NCBI RefSeq assembly: GCF_000377205.1
Contig: NZ_KB897908.1
Location: forward strand, 124,001-188,000
Direction: 5' to 3'
Length of the DNA stretch: 64,000 nt
Origin: Thioalkalivibrio sp. ALJ3
GTDB lineage: Bacteria > Pseudomonadota > Gammaproteobacteria > Ectothiorhodospirales > Ectothiorhodospiraceae
In this document: positions 9,025 through 18,505 of the stretch, one piece after another
Position numbering within the stretch: position 1 is the stretch's first letter
How the letters are laid out: every line of letters starts with the position of its first letter
Position numbers and translations under genes: made by a program
The notes under the pieces: generated by a model
The model's database searches: none
The model's input: the letters and a program-made list of their open reading frames with translations, nothing else
What the model was told of the DNA's origin: nothing

Positions 9025-10833
9025 ATGCTGAACACCATCCGCAAACTGCACGCATTGCTCGATGCCCCAGGCCGGCGCCGTGCCTACCTGATGCTGCTGC
9101 TCATCGTGGCCCTGGCGTTCGTGGAAATGATCGGCGTGGCCTCCATCATGCCCTTCGTCATGGTGCTGGCGAACCCGGAAGTGGTCGAGACCAACCGCCA
9201 CCTGAACGCCGTCTACACCGCGCTCGGGTTCGAGAGTACCGATCGGTTCATGTTCTTCCTCGGCGTCGTCATGATGTTGGCGTTGCTCACCACCATCACC
9301 TTCAAGGCGCTGGTTACCTACCTGATGCAGCGCTTCATGCACATGCGCAGCTACGCCCTGAGCCGCCACCTGGTGGAAAGCTACCTGCGCCAGCCTTACG
9401 ACCACTTTCTTAACCGGCACAGCGCGGACCTTGGCAAGTCTATCCTCGCCGAGGCAGAACAGGTCGTAAAAGGCGCCCTGAAACCGCTCATGCTGTTCCT
9501 CGCCGGCGCGGCGGTAAGCCTCGCCATCATCATCCTGCTGTTCATCGTCGACCCAAGGTTGGCCGGAGCCATCACTGCGGGGCTGGCTCTGGGCTACGGC
9601 GGCATCTATCTCGTGGCTCGCGGCATTCTCAACCGCCTGGGCCGCCGCCGGGTGGCCGCCAATCGTGGCCGCTTCGAGGCGGTGCAGGAGTGCTTTGGTG
9701 GGATCAAAGAGGTAAAGGTCACCGGGCTGGAAGGTCCCTACCTGAAGCGCTTCGAGCAGCCCGCCAAGCGGTACGCCCGTACTCAGGCCTCCGCCGTGCT
9801 GTTCAAGGAGGTGCCAAAATACGCCCTCCAGGCCATGACCTACGGCGGTGCCTTTCTCGTCGTCCTTTACCTGCTGCGCCAGCCCGGGGGGCTTCAGGCG
9901 GCTATCCCTACGCTGGCCGTTTTCGCCCTCGGCGCGCAGCGGTTGTTGCCCGCCCTTGGCGACGTATACAAGAACCTGAGCCTGATGCGGTTCACCGACG
10001 CCGCCCTGGACAACCTGCACCAGGACCTCGCGCGCCTGCGGCGAGAAGAGACGCTGTCAACAAAGGAACTGAAAGGACGTCAGCCAGAGCCCCTGGGCCT
10101 GAACCACGCCATAGAGCTGGACCACATCAACTACACCTATCCCGGCGCGGAGCGCCCGGCGCTCAACGATCTAACCCTCACCATTCCGGCCCGCGCCACA
10201 GTCGGACTGGTGGGCGCCACCGGCAGCGGCAAGACCACCACGGTGGATATCATCCTCGGCCTGCTCACTCCCGGCGCAGGAGCGCTCAAAGTGGACGGGG
10301 CACCGATCACCCACGCAAACGTTCGCGCCTGGCAGCGCACCATCGGCTACGTACCACAGCATATCTACCTGTCCGACGATACCGTCGCCGCCAACATCGC
10401 CTTTGGTGTCCCGTCGGAGAAGATCGACCAGACCGCGGTAGAGCGTGCCGCCCGCATCGCCAACCTGCACGAGTTCGTGGTAAACGATATGCCCCAAGGC
10501 TACGCCACCCCCGTCGGCGAGCGCGGCGTACGCCTGTCCGGAGGCCAACGCCAACGTATAGGCATTGCCCGCGCCCTCTACCACGATCCCGAGGTGCTGA
10601 TCCTCGACGAGGCCACTAGCGCTTTGGACAACCTCACCGAGCAGGCAGTGATGGAGGCGGTGCACAATCTTGGGCACCGTAAGACCATTATCCTCATCGC
10701 ACACAGGCTCTCCACCGTGCGCGAGTGCGAACAGATCTTCCTGATGGAGACGGGCGAGGTGAAGGGGCAGGGGGGCTTCGACGAGCTCGCTGCGGCCAAT
10801 GAGCGGTTTCGGGCTATGGCTTTTACGTACTGA
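9025..10833 (+). CDS. ABC exporter, fused permease/ATPase (PglK/MsbA-like)
   Basis: A complete 602-residue half-transporter that acts as a dimer in the inner membrane. The permease domain spans about residues 1-330 with six hydrophobic segments. The ATPase has Walker A GATGSGKTT (from residue 397), signature LSGGQRQRI (from 504), Walker B VLILDEATSALD (from 524) and the H-loop AHR. It is a paralogue of the exporter at the left edge (shared RLRQPY-like and signature regions). Location in a polysaccharide cluster suggests a lipid-linked glycan flippase. Preceded by a REPIN-rich gap, so it may start a transcription unit. Confidence 0.92.
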   Translation: MLNTIRKLHALLDAPGRRRAYLMLLLIVALAFVEMIGVASIMPFVMVLANPEVVETNRHLNAVYTALGFESTDRFMFFLGVVMMLALLTTITFKALVTYLMQRFMHMRSYALSRHLVESYLRQPYDHFLNRHSADLGKSILAEAEQVVKGALKPLMLFLAGAAVSLAIIILLFIVDPRLAGAITAGLALGYGGIYLVARGILNRLGRRRVAANRGRFEAVQECFGGIKEVKVTGLEGPYLKRFEQPAKRYARTQASAVLFKEVPKYALQAMTYGGAFLVVLYLLRQPGGLQAAIPTLAVFALGAQRLLPALGDVYKNLSLMRFTDAALDNLHQDLARLRREETLSTKELKGRQPEPLGLNHAIELDHINYTYPGAERPALNDLTLTIPARATVGLVGATGSGKTTTVDIILGLLTPGAGALKVDGAPITHANVRAWQRTIGYVPQHIYLSDDTVAANIAFGVPSEKIDQTAVERAARIANLHEFVVNDMPQGYATPVGERGVRLSGGQRQRIGIARALYHDPEVLILDEATSALDNLTEQAVMEAVHNLGHRKTIILIAHRLSTVRECEQIFLMETGEVKGQGGFDELAAANERFRAMAFTY

Positions 10834-11156
10834 AAACCGCGGCTTCATTGCCAGCTTTAGGTATGTGCAGCCCGCGTCAAGTTTAAGTGGTTTCCACGCC
10901 AAATCGCAACCTGTAAGATTCGTGAATTGATCATCTATGCGCGGAACAGCCCGCGGAGTTCATCATGTCATACCAATCAGAATTTGTGCGTAAAACTTTG
11001 ACAAGAAGAAAGAATATAATATCTATCCGATAGGATTTATTAGAATGGACCAGCCTACAGCGCGGCTAGGTCATTAGCATCTCTTTATCTGTAGCTCGAG
11101 GATTGCAAGTGGGCTCGCTATTTGTGATTGGTTGACGTTGAAAATTTGGGGTCGCT
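10834..11156 (+). other. AT-rich intergenic junction
   Basis: About 320 bases where composition changes from GC-rich to AT-rich. There are several AT-rich hexamers compatible with promoters (for example around 11010-11040), but no repeat or terminator is clear. It marks the left edge of the AT-richer block 10.9-14.3 kb. Confidence 0.5.
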
Positions 11157-11996
11157 ATGTTCTCAATTGAAAAAAAATACATTCAGGATTTTTTTTATCG
11201 ATGGGTTCAAGGGAGTGAAAAGACGTTATTTGCAATAAAATTCAATTTAGTCAAGGGAGTGTTGAGGTATCGCGCGAGCCTTCGATGGGACGACAGGGCT
11301 AAACAATATACCATTATAGATGATGCCGGTTGCAAGGTGGTATTCCCTAGAAAAGAGCGCTTAAAAAAGTATAAGGATGGAGCCAATGCCCGGTTAGATG
11401 TGATTGAGAACGAGTACATGGCGGGCGAAGTGCCATTGGTTGATGGGGATATCGTTATTGATGTTGGTGCGAACGTTGGGGAGTTCTCAAAGGCGCTACG
11501 AAGAAGGGCTAAAATTAGGGTTCTTGCAGTTGAACCGGATGAGTTGGAAGTGGAAGCTCTCAAAATCAATATGGAGGGCATCGATCATGAAGTCTATGGC
11601 GTCGCATTATGGAGTGAATCTTGTTATAAAGAATTTTATCCCGGCAATGAAACTGGGGATTCATCACTCTTCCAATCCCGTGAAGACATACAACCACTAA
11701 GAGTCGAGTGTCGAACGTTAGACGAGATACTTTCGAATAGTAGAGTTGTTGAAAGTTGGGAAACGATTAAGTTGATGAAGCTTGAGACAGAAGGCGCTGA
11801 GCCGGAAGTGTTGTTGGGGGCGAAGAGGACATTGGAGCGGGTTCAGTTTGTGTCGGCGGACGTGGGAGCTGAACGTGGGATAAATAAGGAGTCCACTCTA
11901 TTGGAAGTCGAATCTATACTTCGCGATCAGGGATTCGAGCCGATTGGATTTTCGTTGCCCAGAGCGGTCATGCTTTTCCGAAATAGGAAGGTTTGA
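11157..11996 (+). CDS. FkbM-family methyltransferase
   Basis: A 279-residue SAM-dependent methyltransferase. VIDVGANVGEFSKAL (Asp102 in motif I), VLAVEPDE after strand 2 and KLETEGAEPEVLLGA are the hallmark motifs of the FkbM family, which O-methylates sugars in polyketides, lipopolysaccharide and glycolipids. Codon use is clearly AT-richer than the flanking genes. It is followed by a 227-base gap and a kinase. The target hydroxyl is unknown. Confidence 0.88.
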   Translation: MFSIEKKYIQDFFYRWVQGSEKTLFAIKFNLVKGVLRYRASLRWDDRAKQYTIIDDAGCKVVFPRKERLKKYKDGANARLDVIENEYMAGEVPLVDGDIVIDVGANVGEFSKALRRRAKIRVLAVEPDELEVEALKINMEGIDHEVYGVALWSESCYKEFYPGNETGDSSLFQSREDIQPLRVECRTLDEILSNSRVVESWETIKLMKLETEGAEPEVLLGAKRTLERVQFVSADVGAERGINKESTLLEVESILRDQGFEPIGFSLPRAVMLFRNRKV

Positions 11997-12223
11997 CGGC
12001 CGCTGGAATGCTTCTTTATGGTCGTCGTCTTTGTGGTGGGCCGAACTCGAAAACCTCGTCGCATTCACATCCGATGAGGTGGCTCGTGAACCCACAAACT
12101 TCGGCTGGTTCGAGTGTGCAGGCTTGGTTGGAACGTGACGCTCGGCGGCGCAGTTTTGGTGGTCTGGGTGTCGTGAATCGGTTCGTACAGAGATGCCGGC
12201 CCATTTCTAAACAAGAGGGCGCC

Positions 12224-12955
12224 ATGATTTATTACTTTGGACTGCCAGGTGCTGGCAAGACGACATTGGCGAAAAGAGTGGCGCTCTCAAACGGTGTTGC
12301 TCATAAATATGACGTTATAGCCAGGCCTGAGATGTGTTCAGAGTTGAGCTATCGATTTCGTTTTCTTCTGCGGAGCGGTTCGCAATTGAGAAAACAGCTC
12401 AGGATTTTTGACGCCTGGTCGTATCATAAGATCGCTAGCGATCCAGAGTTGGAAATGCGGATCGCTTTATTGTATGAGCTGTTTTTTTGTAACGTTAACT
12501 TTGATAGAGATAGCAGAAGAGGCCTTATGGGTCAGCTTAAAGCGATTGAAAGAGATTATGTGTTTGGGGTCGTGGCTCGGAAATATGATCAGGTATACTA
12601 TGATGACGATGGGCTGCTTCAGCGGTTGGTGTCTCTTTTTGGCTTTCGAGGGTGCGTAGATTCGTCATGGGTGTTTTCGAACTACATTATAGATTGCCTT
12701 CCTGTTGCCGCTAAAATTGTGTACGTGAAGTGCCCTGTTGATATCTGTATTTCGCGAATGCAAACGCGGAGTGCGGGAGTCCCGTTGCCCTTAAGAAACA
12801 GAGATGATTTTTCGCAAGGGCTTTTCGATGCGCAAACCTATACTCATGGTTTGTTCGATTGGTTATCTGGGAGGGGGTTCTCGGTTTGCAGTGTGGATAC
12901 CGTTGATCTCTCTCTAGATGAAGCGGTCGATGAAGTGAGAGGCTTCGTGTCGTGA
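12224..12955 (+). CDS. P-loop kinase-like protein
   Basis: A 243-residue protein opening with MIYYFGLPGAGKTT, a Walker A at residues 6-14. The start at ATG 12224 is supported by an AAGAGGGC stretch just upstream and by the P-loop position; the frame is open back to 11993 but that part has no motif. A CPVDICISRMQTR segment resembles the nucleotide-binding LID/Arg region of small kinases. It overlaps the next gene by GTGA. It is similar in layout to the kinases at 1527 and 16590. The substrate is unknown. Confidence 0.7.
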   Translation: MIYYFGLPGAGKTTLAKRVALSNGVAHKYDVIARPEMCSELSYRFRFLLRSGSQLRKQLRIFDAWSYHKIASDPELEMRIALLYELFFCNVNFDRDSRRGLMGQLKAIERDYVFGVVARKYDQVYYDDDGLLQRLVSLFGFRGCVDSSWVFSNYIIDCLPVAAKIVYVKCPVDICISRMQTRSAGVPLPLRNRDDFSQGLFDAQTYTHGLFDWLSGRGFSVCSVDTVDLSLDEAVDEVRGFVS

Positions 12956-14136
12956 AGAAAGCTCTTGTTGTGTTTTATAGTACGTCTAGTGGGGCGGGCT
13001 TCAAGGCCGAGAGGGTTTCTAATTACTTGGATAAGCTTGCAAGTGCTGGATTTAGTATTACTTACATTGGTCTTCCCGAGCGGGGAACGAGTGTCCGGAC
13101 CCATGAGGAGCAAACCAATTGCACAATTACACAATCTACGATGGCCCGGATGGCCTTAGCGTTGTTTTCTTTTGTACGATTGCGTGTTATCCCAAATACT
13201 TTTAAGAGATTTCTCGTTTGTCGGCTACTGTCGCGTAAGGCCTGCAATTTGATGTCAAAGATAGATCCTGACGTAGTCCTTACGCAGCCGTATTTTCTCG
13301 GGCTAGTTCGCCGGGCGAAGATGCATGAAATCCCGGTGTTGCTTGAGTGTGACACTGATTTTCCGAAGTATATGTGGGACCAACTTGAGATGGCCCATTC
13401 GGACGCAGGGCTTGGTCTTCGTGGAGATAGAGATCCTTGGGATTATTATCCTTATGTCAGATCAGCTGTCGCAGCGATTGATTTGGCGACGCGCGTTATC
13501 GTTTTTAGTCGGCATGCGAAAAGGACGTTTTTGAGTGCAGGTGTCGATGATCGAAAGATTGTTTGCCACACACCACCGGTAACACCGGTAGTAGAGGGTT
13601 GCCCGGAGTTGTCGACTGATCCGCTTTTTCTGTGGGTTGGCAATCACGGTGTAAGAAAAGGGCTTCATGTGGTGCTGGACGCTTGGAAAAAGTATAAGAA
13701 ACTTGGTGGGCCGGGTACGCTTAGAGTTTGTGGTGCTATCAGTCCGTCGCAGAGACGGATCAGGCGAGAGCTCAATAGGATTGATGGTGTCGAGGATCTT
13801 GGTCGTGTTGATCTAGATAAGCTTTTGGAGAAAGACATTCATGTTCTTATCAGCGTGAGTTATTCGGAAGGGTTTCCGAGAACCGTTCTGGAATCCATGT
13901 TGAGAGGGAGTCCAGTTGTGGCAAATTCAGTAGGGGGTGGGGAGATTTTGACACACTGGAGGGATGGGTGGGTCAGTGAGCTGGATGGAGGCCGTCTTTC
14001 GAATTGTCTTTTTGGTATTGCTGAGAATTGGGGCGATGTGCCAGGCGTTGGGCGCTCGGCAAGGTCACGGGCAATTGCAGTGACAGAGGGGTATTACGAA
14101 CGGGTGATGTCTGAGGTTCTCGCTCAGTGCTCGTGA
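12952..14136 (+). CDS. Glycosyltransferase family 4
   Basis: A 394-residue GT-B retaining glycosyltransferase. The C-terminal half has LFLWVGNHGVRKGLHVVLDAW (donor-site Rossmann fold) and SYSEGFPRTVLESML, the EX7E motif. The N-terminal half has the acceptor domain with DVVLTQPYFLGL. The GTG start overlaps the kinase stop. The gene is AT-richer than the neighbours, like the two before it. Confidence 0.87.
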   Translation: MKKALVVFYSTSSGAGFKAERVSNYLDKLASAGFSITYIGLPERGTSVRTHEEQTNCTITQSTMARMALALFSFVRLRVIPNTFKRFLVCRLLSRKACNLMSKIDPDVVLTQPYFLGLVRRAKMHEIPVLLECDTDFPKYMWDQLEMAHSDAGLGLRGDRDPWDYYPYVRSAVAAIDLATRVIVFSRHAKRTFLSAGVDDRKIVCHTPPVTPVVEGCPELSTDPLFLWVGNHGVRKGLHVVLDAWKKYKKLGGPGTLRVCGAISPSQRRIRRELNRIDGVEDLGRVDLDKLLEKDIHVLISVSYSEGFPRTVLESMLRGSPVVANSVGGGEILTHWRDGWVSELDGGRLSNCLFGIAENWGDVPGVGRSARSRAIAVTEGYYERVMSEVLAQCS

Positions 14137-14344
14137 TTCTATTTAAAATTGGTGTATTGACTCGTGTGTTGCTGGGTCTTAAAGGGTGTGTGGGCGGATG
14201 TTTTGAAACTACTTAGTGCTTTACAGGATTGGGGCATTAGTCGGGTTCCACGGCCCTTGGCGGCGTTAAGCTGGTTCGTCGCTGTATGGTCGTCCTTGAG
14301 ATCTGGCGTTGATATAGAAATGAACGTTATGCCCAGGTGCTTCC

Positions 14345-15478
14345 GTGTCTTTTAGGTGGCTCTACATTGCAAGTGGTCCCGTACCGTCGGAAGCAGCCAA
14401 TTCGGTTCATGTCGCGCACATGTGCGATGCGTTCATGGGGCATGGGCTGGAGGTAACCATTGCTCCTCCTTCTTTATCGTTACCGCGCTCGTCGCATTCA
14501 AGCTTGGGTCTCTATGGGGTGCAACGTACGATCGGGATTTATCCCCTGTGGAATCCGCAGGTTCGGGGCGGAGGGCTGGTCTACCGGCTGGCGCTGAGAT
14601 GGCTGTTGTGTACCTCTGGAGCGCACATGGCCTATGGACGGTCGCTCCAGGGCTGCCGCATTGCTGCCGAAAGCGGGATGCCTACGGTCTTCGAACTACA
14701 TAAGCCGGAGTGGGAGGTCAACGACCGCAATCGTGCCGACTTGGAGCGGCTTGTCGGGGGAAAAGGTTTCAGCGCAATCGTCTGTATTTCCGCAGCTTTG
14801 GAGGCCCATCTTGTGGGTGCGTTCCCGGAACTGAAAGGGCGGACTATCGTGGCCCATGACGCAGCGCCGACCTTAGGGAGGTCTGACGCCTTCGTCGAAT
14901 CGGAAGAGTTTGTTGTCGGCTACTTTGGCAGCCTTCACAAGGGGAAAGGTGTGGAGACCTTGCTGGAGGTTGCACCTCGCTGCCCCTGGGCCACCTTTCG
15001 GATTGTCGGCGGGGACCCCTCGACCATCCAGACTTGGCGAGAAGAGCACGTAATACCTGCCAATGTGCATTTCTTGGGGCATTATGCGCACCGCGAACTT
15101 CCCACAATGATGGCGGAGTGTGACGTGCTGGTGGCGCCCTATCTGGAGAAGGTGTCGGTTCATGGTGGGGGCGGGGATGTGGCGCGATGGATGTCGCCGC
15201 TAAAGCTGTTTGAATACATGGCAATGTTGCGTCCGATTGTGGCGGCCGACTTGCCGGTTCTGCGCGAGGTACTGAGAGATGGTGAGAATGCCTTGCTGGC
15301 CGGGCCGGGGAACGTAGAGGAGTGGGTGCGAGCGCTGGAACTGCTACGCGACGATGGGGAGTTGGCGCGGCGGTTGGGGGAGCAGGCTCGTTCGGACTAT
15401 GAAGCGCGGCATACATGGGATGCCCGTGCTGGTCATATCCTCTCGGAGCTGCGTCGGATTGGGGCAGTAAGCGCTTGA
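14345..15478 (+). CDS. Glycosyltransferase family 4
   Basis: A 377-residue GT-B enzyme starting at GTG 14345. FVVGYFGSLHKGKGVETLLEVA is the donor-binding motif and LKLFEYMAMLRPIVAADLPVLREV holds the family Glu residues. A 208-base gap separates it from the previous gene and GC content returns to the local norm. Its TGA overlaps the TTG start of the next gene. Confidence 0.87.
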   Translation: MSFRWLYIASGPVPSEAANSVHVAHMCDAFMGHGLEVTIAPPSLSLPRSSHSSLGLYGVQRTIGIYPLWNPQVRGGGLVYRLALRWLLCTSGAHMAYGRSLQGCRIAAESGMPTVFELHKPEWEVNDRNRADLERLVGGKGFSAIVCISAALEAHLVGAFPELKGRTIVAHDAAPTLGRSDAFVESEEFVVGYFGSLHKGKGVETLLEVAPRCPWATFRIVGGDPSTIQTWREEHVIPANVHFLGHYAHRELPTMMAECDVLVAPYLEKVSVHGGGGDVARWMSPLKLFEYMAMLRPIVAADLPVLREVLRDGENALLAGPGNVEEWVRALELLRDDGELARRLGEQARSDYEARHTWDARAGHILSELRRIGAVSA

Positions 15479-16593
15479 AGATTTTCTTTTACATCCAGTC
15501 GCTGACCGGCGGCGGGGCCGAGCGTGTAACGGCAGCCTTGGCCCGGCATCTGGTGGCCCAGGGCCATGATGTCGGCGTGGTGACCCTGGCTTCGGCGGAG
15601 GGGGATTTCTACCCGCTTGATGATCGTGTGCGCCGAGTCCCGCTGGACCTGGTGGGTGTCAACCGAGGGGTGGGCAAGCTCACCGCCAACTACAGGCGCT
15701 GGCGGGCACTGCACCGGGCTTTGAAGGCCGAGCAGCCCGATGTGGTGGTGGCGATGATGACGACATCCATCGTTCTCGCCATTCTTGCAGCCGTCGGTTT
15801 GCCCGTGCGGGTATACGGTTCCGAGCGCAACTACCCCGGGCGCAAGACGACCGGCCGCCCCTGGGCTTTACTGCGAAGGCTCGTCTACCGTTTGGCCGCT
15901 GGCCACATTGCGCAGACCCGGGAGGCGGCGGTCTGGCTGGAGCGCCACACTGGTGCGCGTAATGTTCATGTGATCCCCAACCCGGTGATCTGGCCGATTC
16001 CCTCCTTCCCCCCCGAGGTAGCCACGGGGAGCGTTGTGTCGCCGGAGCGCAAGGTCATCCTGGCGGTGGGCAGCAAGCCGGAGCAGAAGGGGTTCGACCT
16101 GCTGGTGCGTGCCTTCTCCACTCTGGCGAAAGATTGGCCCGAATGGGACCTGGTGATCCTCGGTGTGGACGCGGGCTCGTCGGCGGCCTGTGGCGGTAGT
16201 GCCGTGGTTGAGCGGCTGGCTGAGCAGAGTGGGCTATCGGAGCGGCTCCATCTGCCGGGACGAGTTGGCAATGTGATGGAGTGGTACGAGCGCGCCGATA
16301 TCTTTGTGCTCAGCTCCCGCTACGAGGGCTTCCCGAACGTGCTACTGGAGGCGATGGCCGCCGGGTGTCCATGCGTTGCGTTTGATTGTGATACGGGGCC
16401 GCGTGACATTATTGAGGATGGTGTAAATGGCTTGTTGGTGCCTGCTGAAGATGTCGAGAAGTTGCGCGACCGTATGGCTGGCTTGGTGGCCAATGCGGCT
16501 ATCCGGACGGAGCTTGGTGGGCAGGCCGTTCAGGTGCGGAAGGCATTTTCAGAGGAACGCATCATGGCGCTGTGGCAGCAGGTGTTGCAGTGA
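15475..16593 (+). CDS. Glycosyltransferase family 4
   Basis: A 372-residue GT-B enzyme. It opens with KIFFYIQSLTGGGAERVTA, the glycine-rich acceptor-side loop, and has ILAVGSKPEQKGFDLLVRAF and SRYEGFPNVLLEAMAAG (EX7E). I use TTG 15475 because it overlaps the upstream stop (TTGA) and puts the domain right at the N-terminus; the frame extends to 15415 but that part is inside the previous gene. It is most like the WabH/RfaG-type polysaccharide transferases. Confidence 0.9.
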   Translation: MKIFFYIQSLTGGGAERVTAALARHLVAQGHDVGVVTLASAEGDFYPLDDRVRRVPLDLVGVNRGVGKLTANYRRWRALHRALKAEQPDVVVAMMTTSIVLAILAAVGLPVRVYGSERNYPGRKTTGRPWALLRRLVYRLAAGHIAQTREAAVWLERHTGARNVHVIPNPVIWPIPSFPPEVATGSVVSPERKVILAVGSKPEQKGFDLLVRAFSTLAKDWPEWDLVILGVDAGSSAACGGSAVVERLAEQSGLSERLHLPGRVGNVMEWYERADIFVLSSRYEGFPNVLLEAMAAGCPCVAFDCDTGPRDIIEDGVNGLLVPAEDVEKLRDRMAGLVANAAIRTELGGQAVQVRKAFSEERIMALWQQVLQ

Positions 16594-17399
16594 TTGTTCA
16601 TTTCATTGGCGGTGCGGGTACCGGAAAATCCACGCTTTTGGGGCTCGCGGTAGCCGAGAGCGGATTCCTGGTGCCACCACAAGGCATAAGACGCATTCTT
16701 TCCCCTGCTGACTGGCTCCTTCCGTTGGCTTTTCCGCTGTCGTGGTCTCTAGGGCGTCTCCTGGTGGCTTGTAATCGCAAGGGTATCGATGGCCCCGGAG
16801 CCTGTACGTGGGCAGGGGTCGTTGCGATCCAGCGGGCTCGACAGTGGACATTGCCTCACCAACGCGTATATGTGATCGATCAAGCCATGGCCAATTCGTT
16901 GCGAAAAGATGGTGGCGCGAGCGCGGCAGCCCTTGTGGCGCGGCTGCCGCTGCCAGACATGGTTGTTCACGTTTCGGCTCCCGGCGCCGTCAGGGCGGCG
17001 CGGGTCGCGTTGCGTGACAAGTCGGACCATATGCCCAAACGCTACTTGGCCGGTGCACAGGCGATTGAGGCAGGAAGCGCTCGCGCACGACAGTGGAATG
17101 CGCTTTGGGGGCCAGATGAGGCTTTGCGTTGCCTGCGGGCGTGGAGTCGGTGGCAGTGCCGCCCCGTGCTGGACGACAGCATCCTTCAAACGATGTTGGA
17201 GGAGTCGATTGACCAGCCGTTGACGGAGAAGGATGGAGCGGCGTTACGAAACCAGCCCGTGCGCGAGCGGGAGAGGTGGTTACGTGATGCATTCGTGGAC
17301 CACGGCGTTCACTGGCTTGATGTCGTCAATGATGGCCGGGAGCCCGCGGAGGTGCATGCGCGGCGGATTGCCGAAGCGATTCATCAGTGGCGCGGCTGA
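16590..17399 (+). CDS. P-loop kinase-like protein
   Basis: A 269-residue protein with Walker A GGAGTGKST at residues 7-15 immediately after the start. GTG 16590 overlaps the preceding stop (GTGA) and gives the natural N-terminus. YVIDQAMANSLRKDGG may be the Walker B/lid area, and PDMVVHVSAPGAVRAAR is like the ligand-reporting strand of thymidylate-kinase-type proteins. Its end overlaps the next glycosyltransferase by 13 bases. Third such kinase in this cluster; the phosphate acceptor is unknown. Confidence 0.68.
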   Translation: MIVHFIGGAGTGKSTLLGLAVAESGFLVPPQGIRRILSPADWLLPLAFPLSWSLGRLLVACNRKGIDGPGACTWAGVVAIQRARQWTLPHQRVYVIDQAMANSLRKDGGASAAALVARLPLPDMVVHVSAPGAVRAARVALRDKSDHMPKRYLAGAQAIEAGSARARQWNALWGPDEALRCLRAWSRWQCRPVLDDSILQTMLEESIDQPLTEKDGAALRNQPVRERERWLRDAFVDHGVHWLDVVNDGREPAEVHARRIAEAIHQWRG

Positions 17400-18505
17400 G
17401 CCTGCTTGTCGCCAACCTGGGCGGTGGGGGGGCTCAGGGGGTTTGCGTGACGCTGGCCAACGGGCTGGCGGATCGGGGGCACGATGTGGAGGTCGTCGCT
17501 TTGACGACCAAGGATGCCCGCCGTATGGCAGATGTTAGTGCTCAGGTGCGCATCGTGGATCTGGGTGTGCAGCGCGCCCGCGGTGCCTGGCGCCCGCTGG
17601 TGGCGCATTACCGGGCGGCCCCTCCGGATGCGGTACTGGCGTTTGCTGTGGAACTGTGGGTGCTGATGATGGCTGTGCGGTGGCGCATGCGAGCGCGTTT
17701 CCGCCTGGTGGTGCGGACCATCAATACACTCAGTGCGGTCGCCGGTTCTTCTCGCTCGTTAACGCGGCGATGGCTGGATTATGGTCTTCGGGTGGTGTAC
17801 CGACGTGCGGATCATGTGGTGGCGCAGTCGCAGGGGATGGCGGCTGAACTGATGGAGCGGTACCGTGTGCCGCGCGACAGGCTTAGCGTAATTCCCAACC
17901 CTGTGTCCCCGGTTTTGCTGGCGGGGGGCGAGCAAAGCGTGCGGTTGCCCGTGGAGGGTCCGTACCTGCTGTATGCCGGTCGCCTTGAGCCACAGAAGGG
18001 TCTTGATCGGCTGCTCGCAGCCTTTGCCCGCACGATGGACCAATGCCCCGAGCTACAGCTCGTGATGCTCGGGGACGGAAGCCTGAAGGAAGACCTGGAA
18101 GCACAAGCCGAAGAGCTTGGAGCTGGAGACCGGGTGCATTTTCTGGGTTATCAGCACGATCTTGAGCCTTGGTATCGGCATGCTTGTGCGACAGTGCTGA
18201 CCTCGCATTATGAGGGCCTGCCGAATGTGCTGATCGAGTCGATCGCGCTGGGAACGCCGGTGGTGAGTTTCGACTGCCCGAATGGCCCGTCCGAGATCGT
18301 GGTCGACGGGGTGAATGGCTATCTGGTTCCCGAGGGCGACGTGGACAGGCTCAGGGATGCCTTTCTGAACATTCTCGCCGGAAATATTGACCGGGAGGCC
18401 GTGCGCGGAACCGCCAACCGGTTTCTCGTCGAACACGTTGTAGCCCGGTATGAATCTTTGCTGGTGAGTGGGGCGTGGCTGACTCGGTGCGAAACGGATG
18501 ATTGA
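17387..18505 (+). CDS. Glycosyltransferase family 4
   Basis: A 372-residue GT-B enzyme with the N-terminal loop LLVANLGGGGAQGVCV, YLLYAGRLEPQKGLDRLLAAF and SHYEGLPNVLIESIALG (EX7E), then VVSFDCPNGPSEIV. These match the capsule/LPS GT4 group. The GTG start lies within the end of the kinase gene, indicating coupled translation; the next gene begins directly after its stop. Confidence 0.9.
   Translation: MARLSLLVANLGGGGAQGVCVTLANGLADRGHDVEVVALTTKDARRMADVSAQVRIVDLGVQRARGAWRPLVAHYRAAPPDAVLAFAVELWVLMMAVRWRMRARFRLVVRTINTLSAVAGSSRSLTRRWLDYGLRVVYRRADHVVAQSQGMAAELMERYRVPRDRLSVIPNPVSPVLLAGGEQSVRLPVEGPYLLYAGRLEPQKGLDRLLAAFARTMDQCPELQLVMLGDGSLKEDLEAQAEELGAGDRVHFLGYQHDLEPWYRHACATVLTSHYEGLPNVLIESIALGTPVVSFDCPNGPSEIVVDGVNGYLVPEGDVDRLRDAFLNILAGNIDREAVRGTANRFLVEHVVARYESLLVSGAWLTRCETDD

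Noticed and set aside
8851-10020. 389-residue minus-strand frame opposite the second ABC exporter
   Set aside because: His/Gln/Val-rich shadow of a GC-rich gene with no motif.
14164-14355. 63-residue + strand frame before a GT4 gene
   Set aside because: Short, no similarity, overlaps the GTG start of a well-supported gene.
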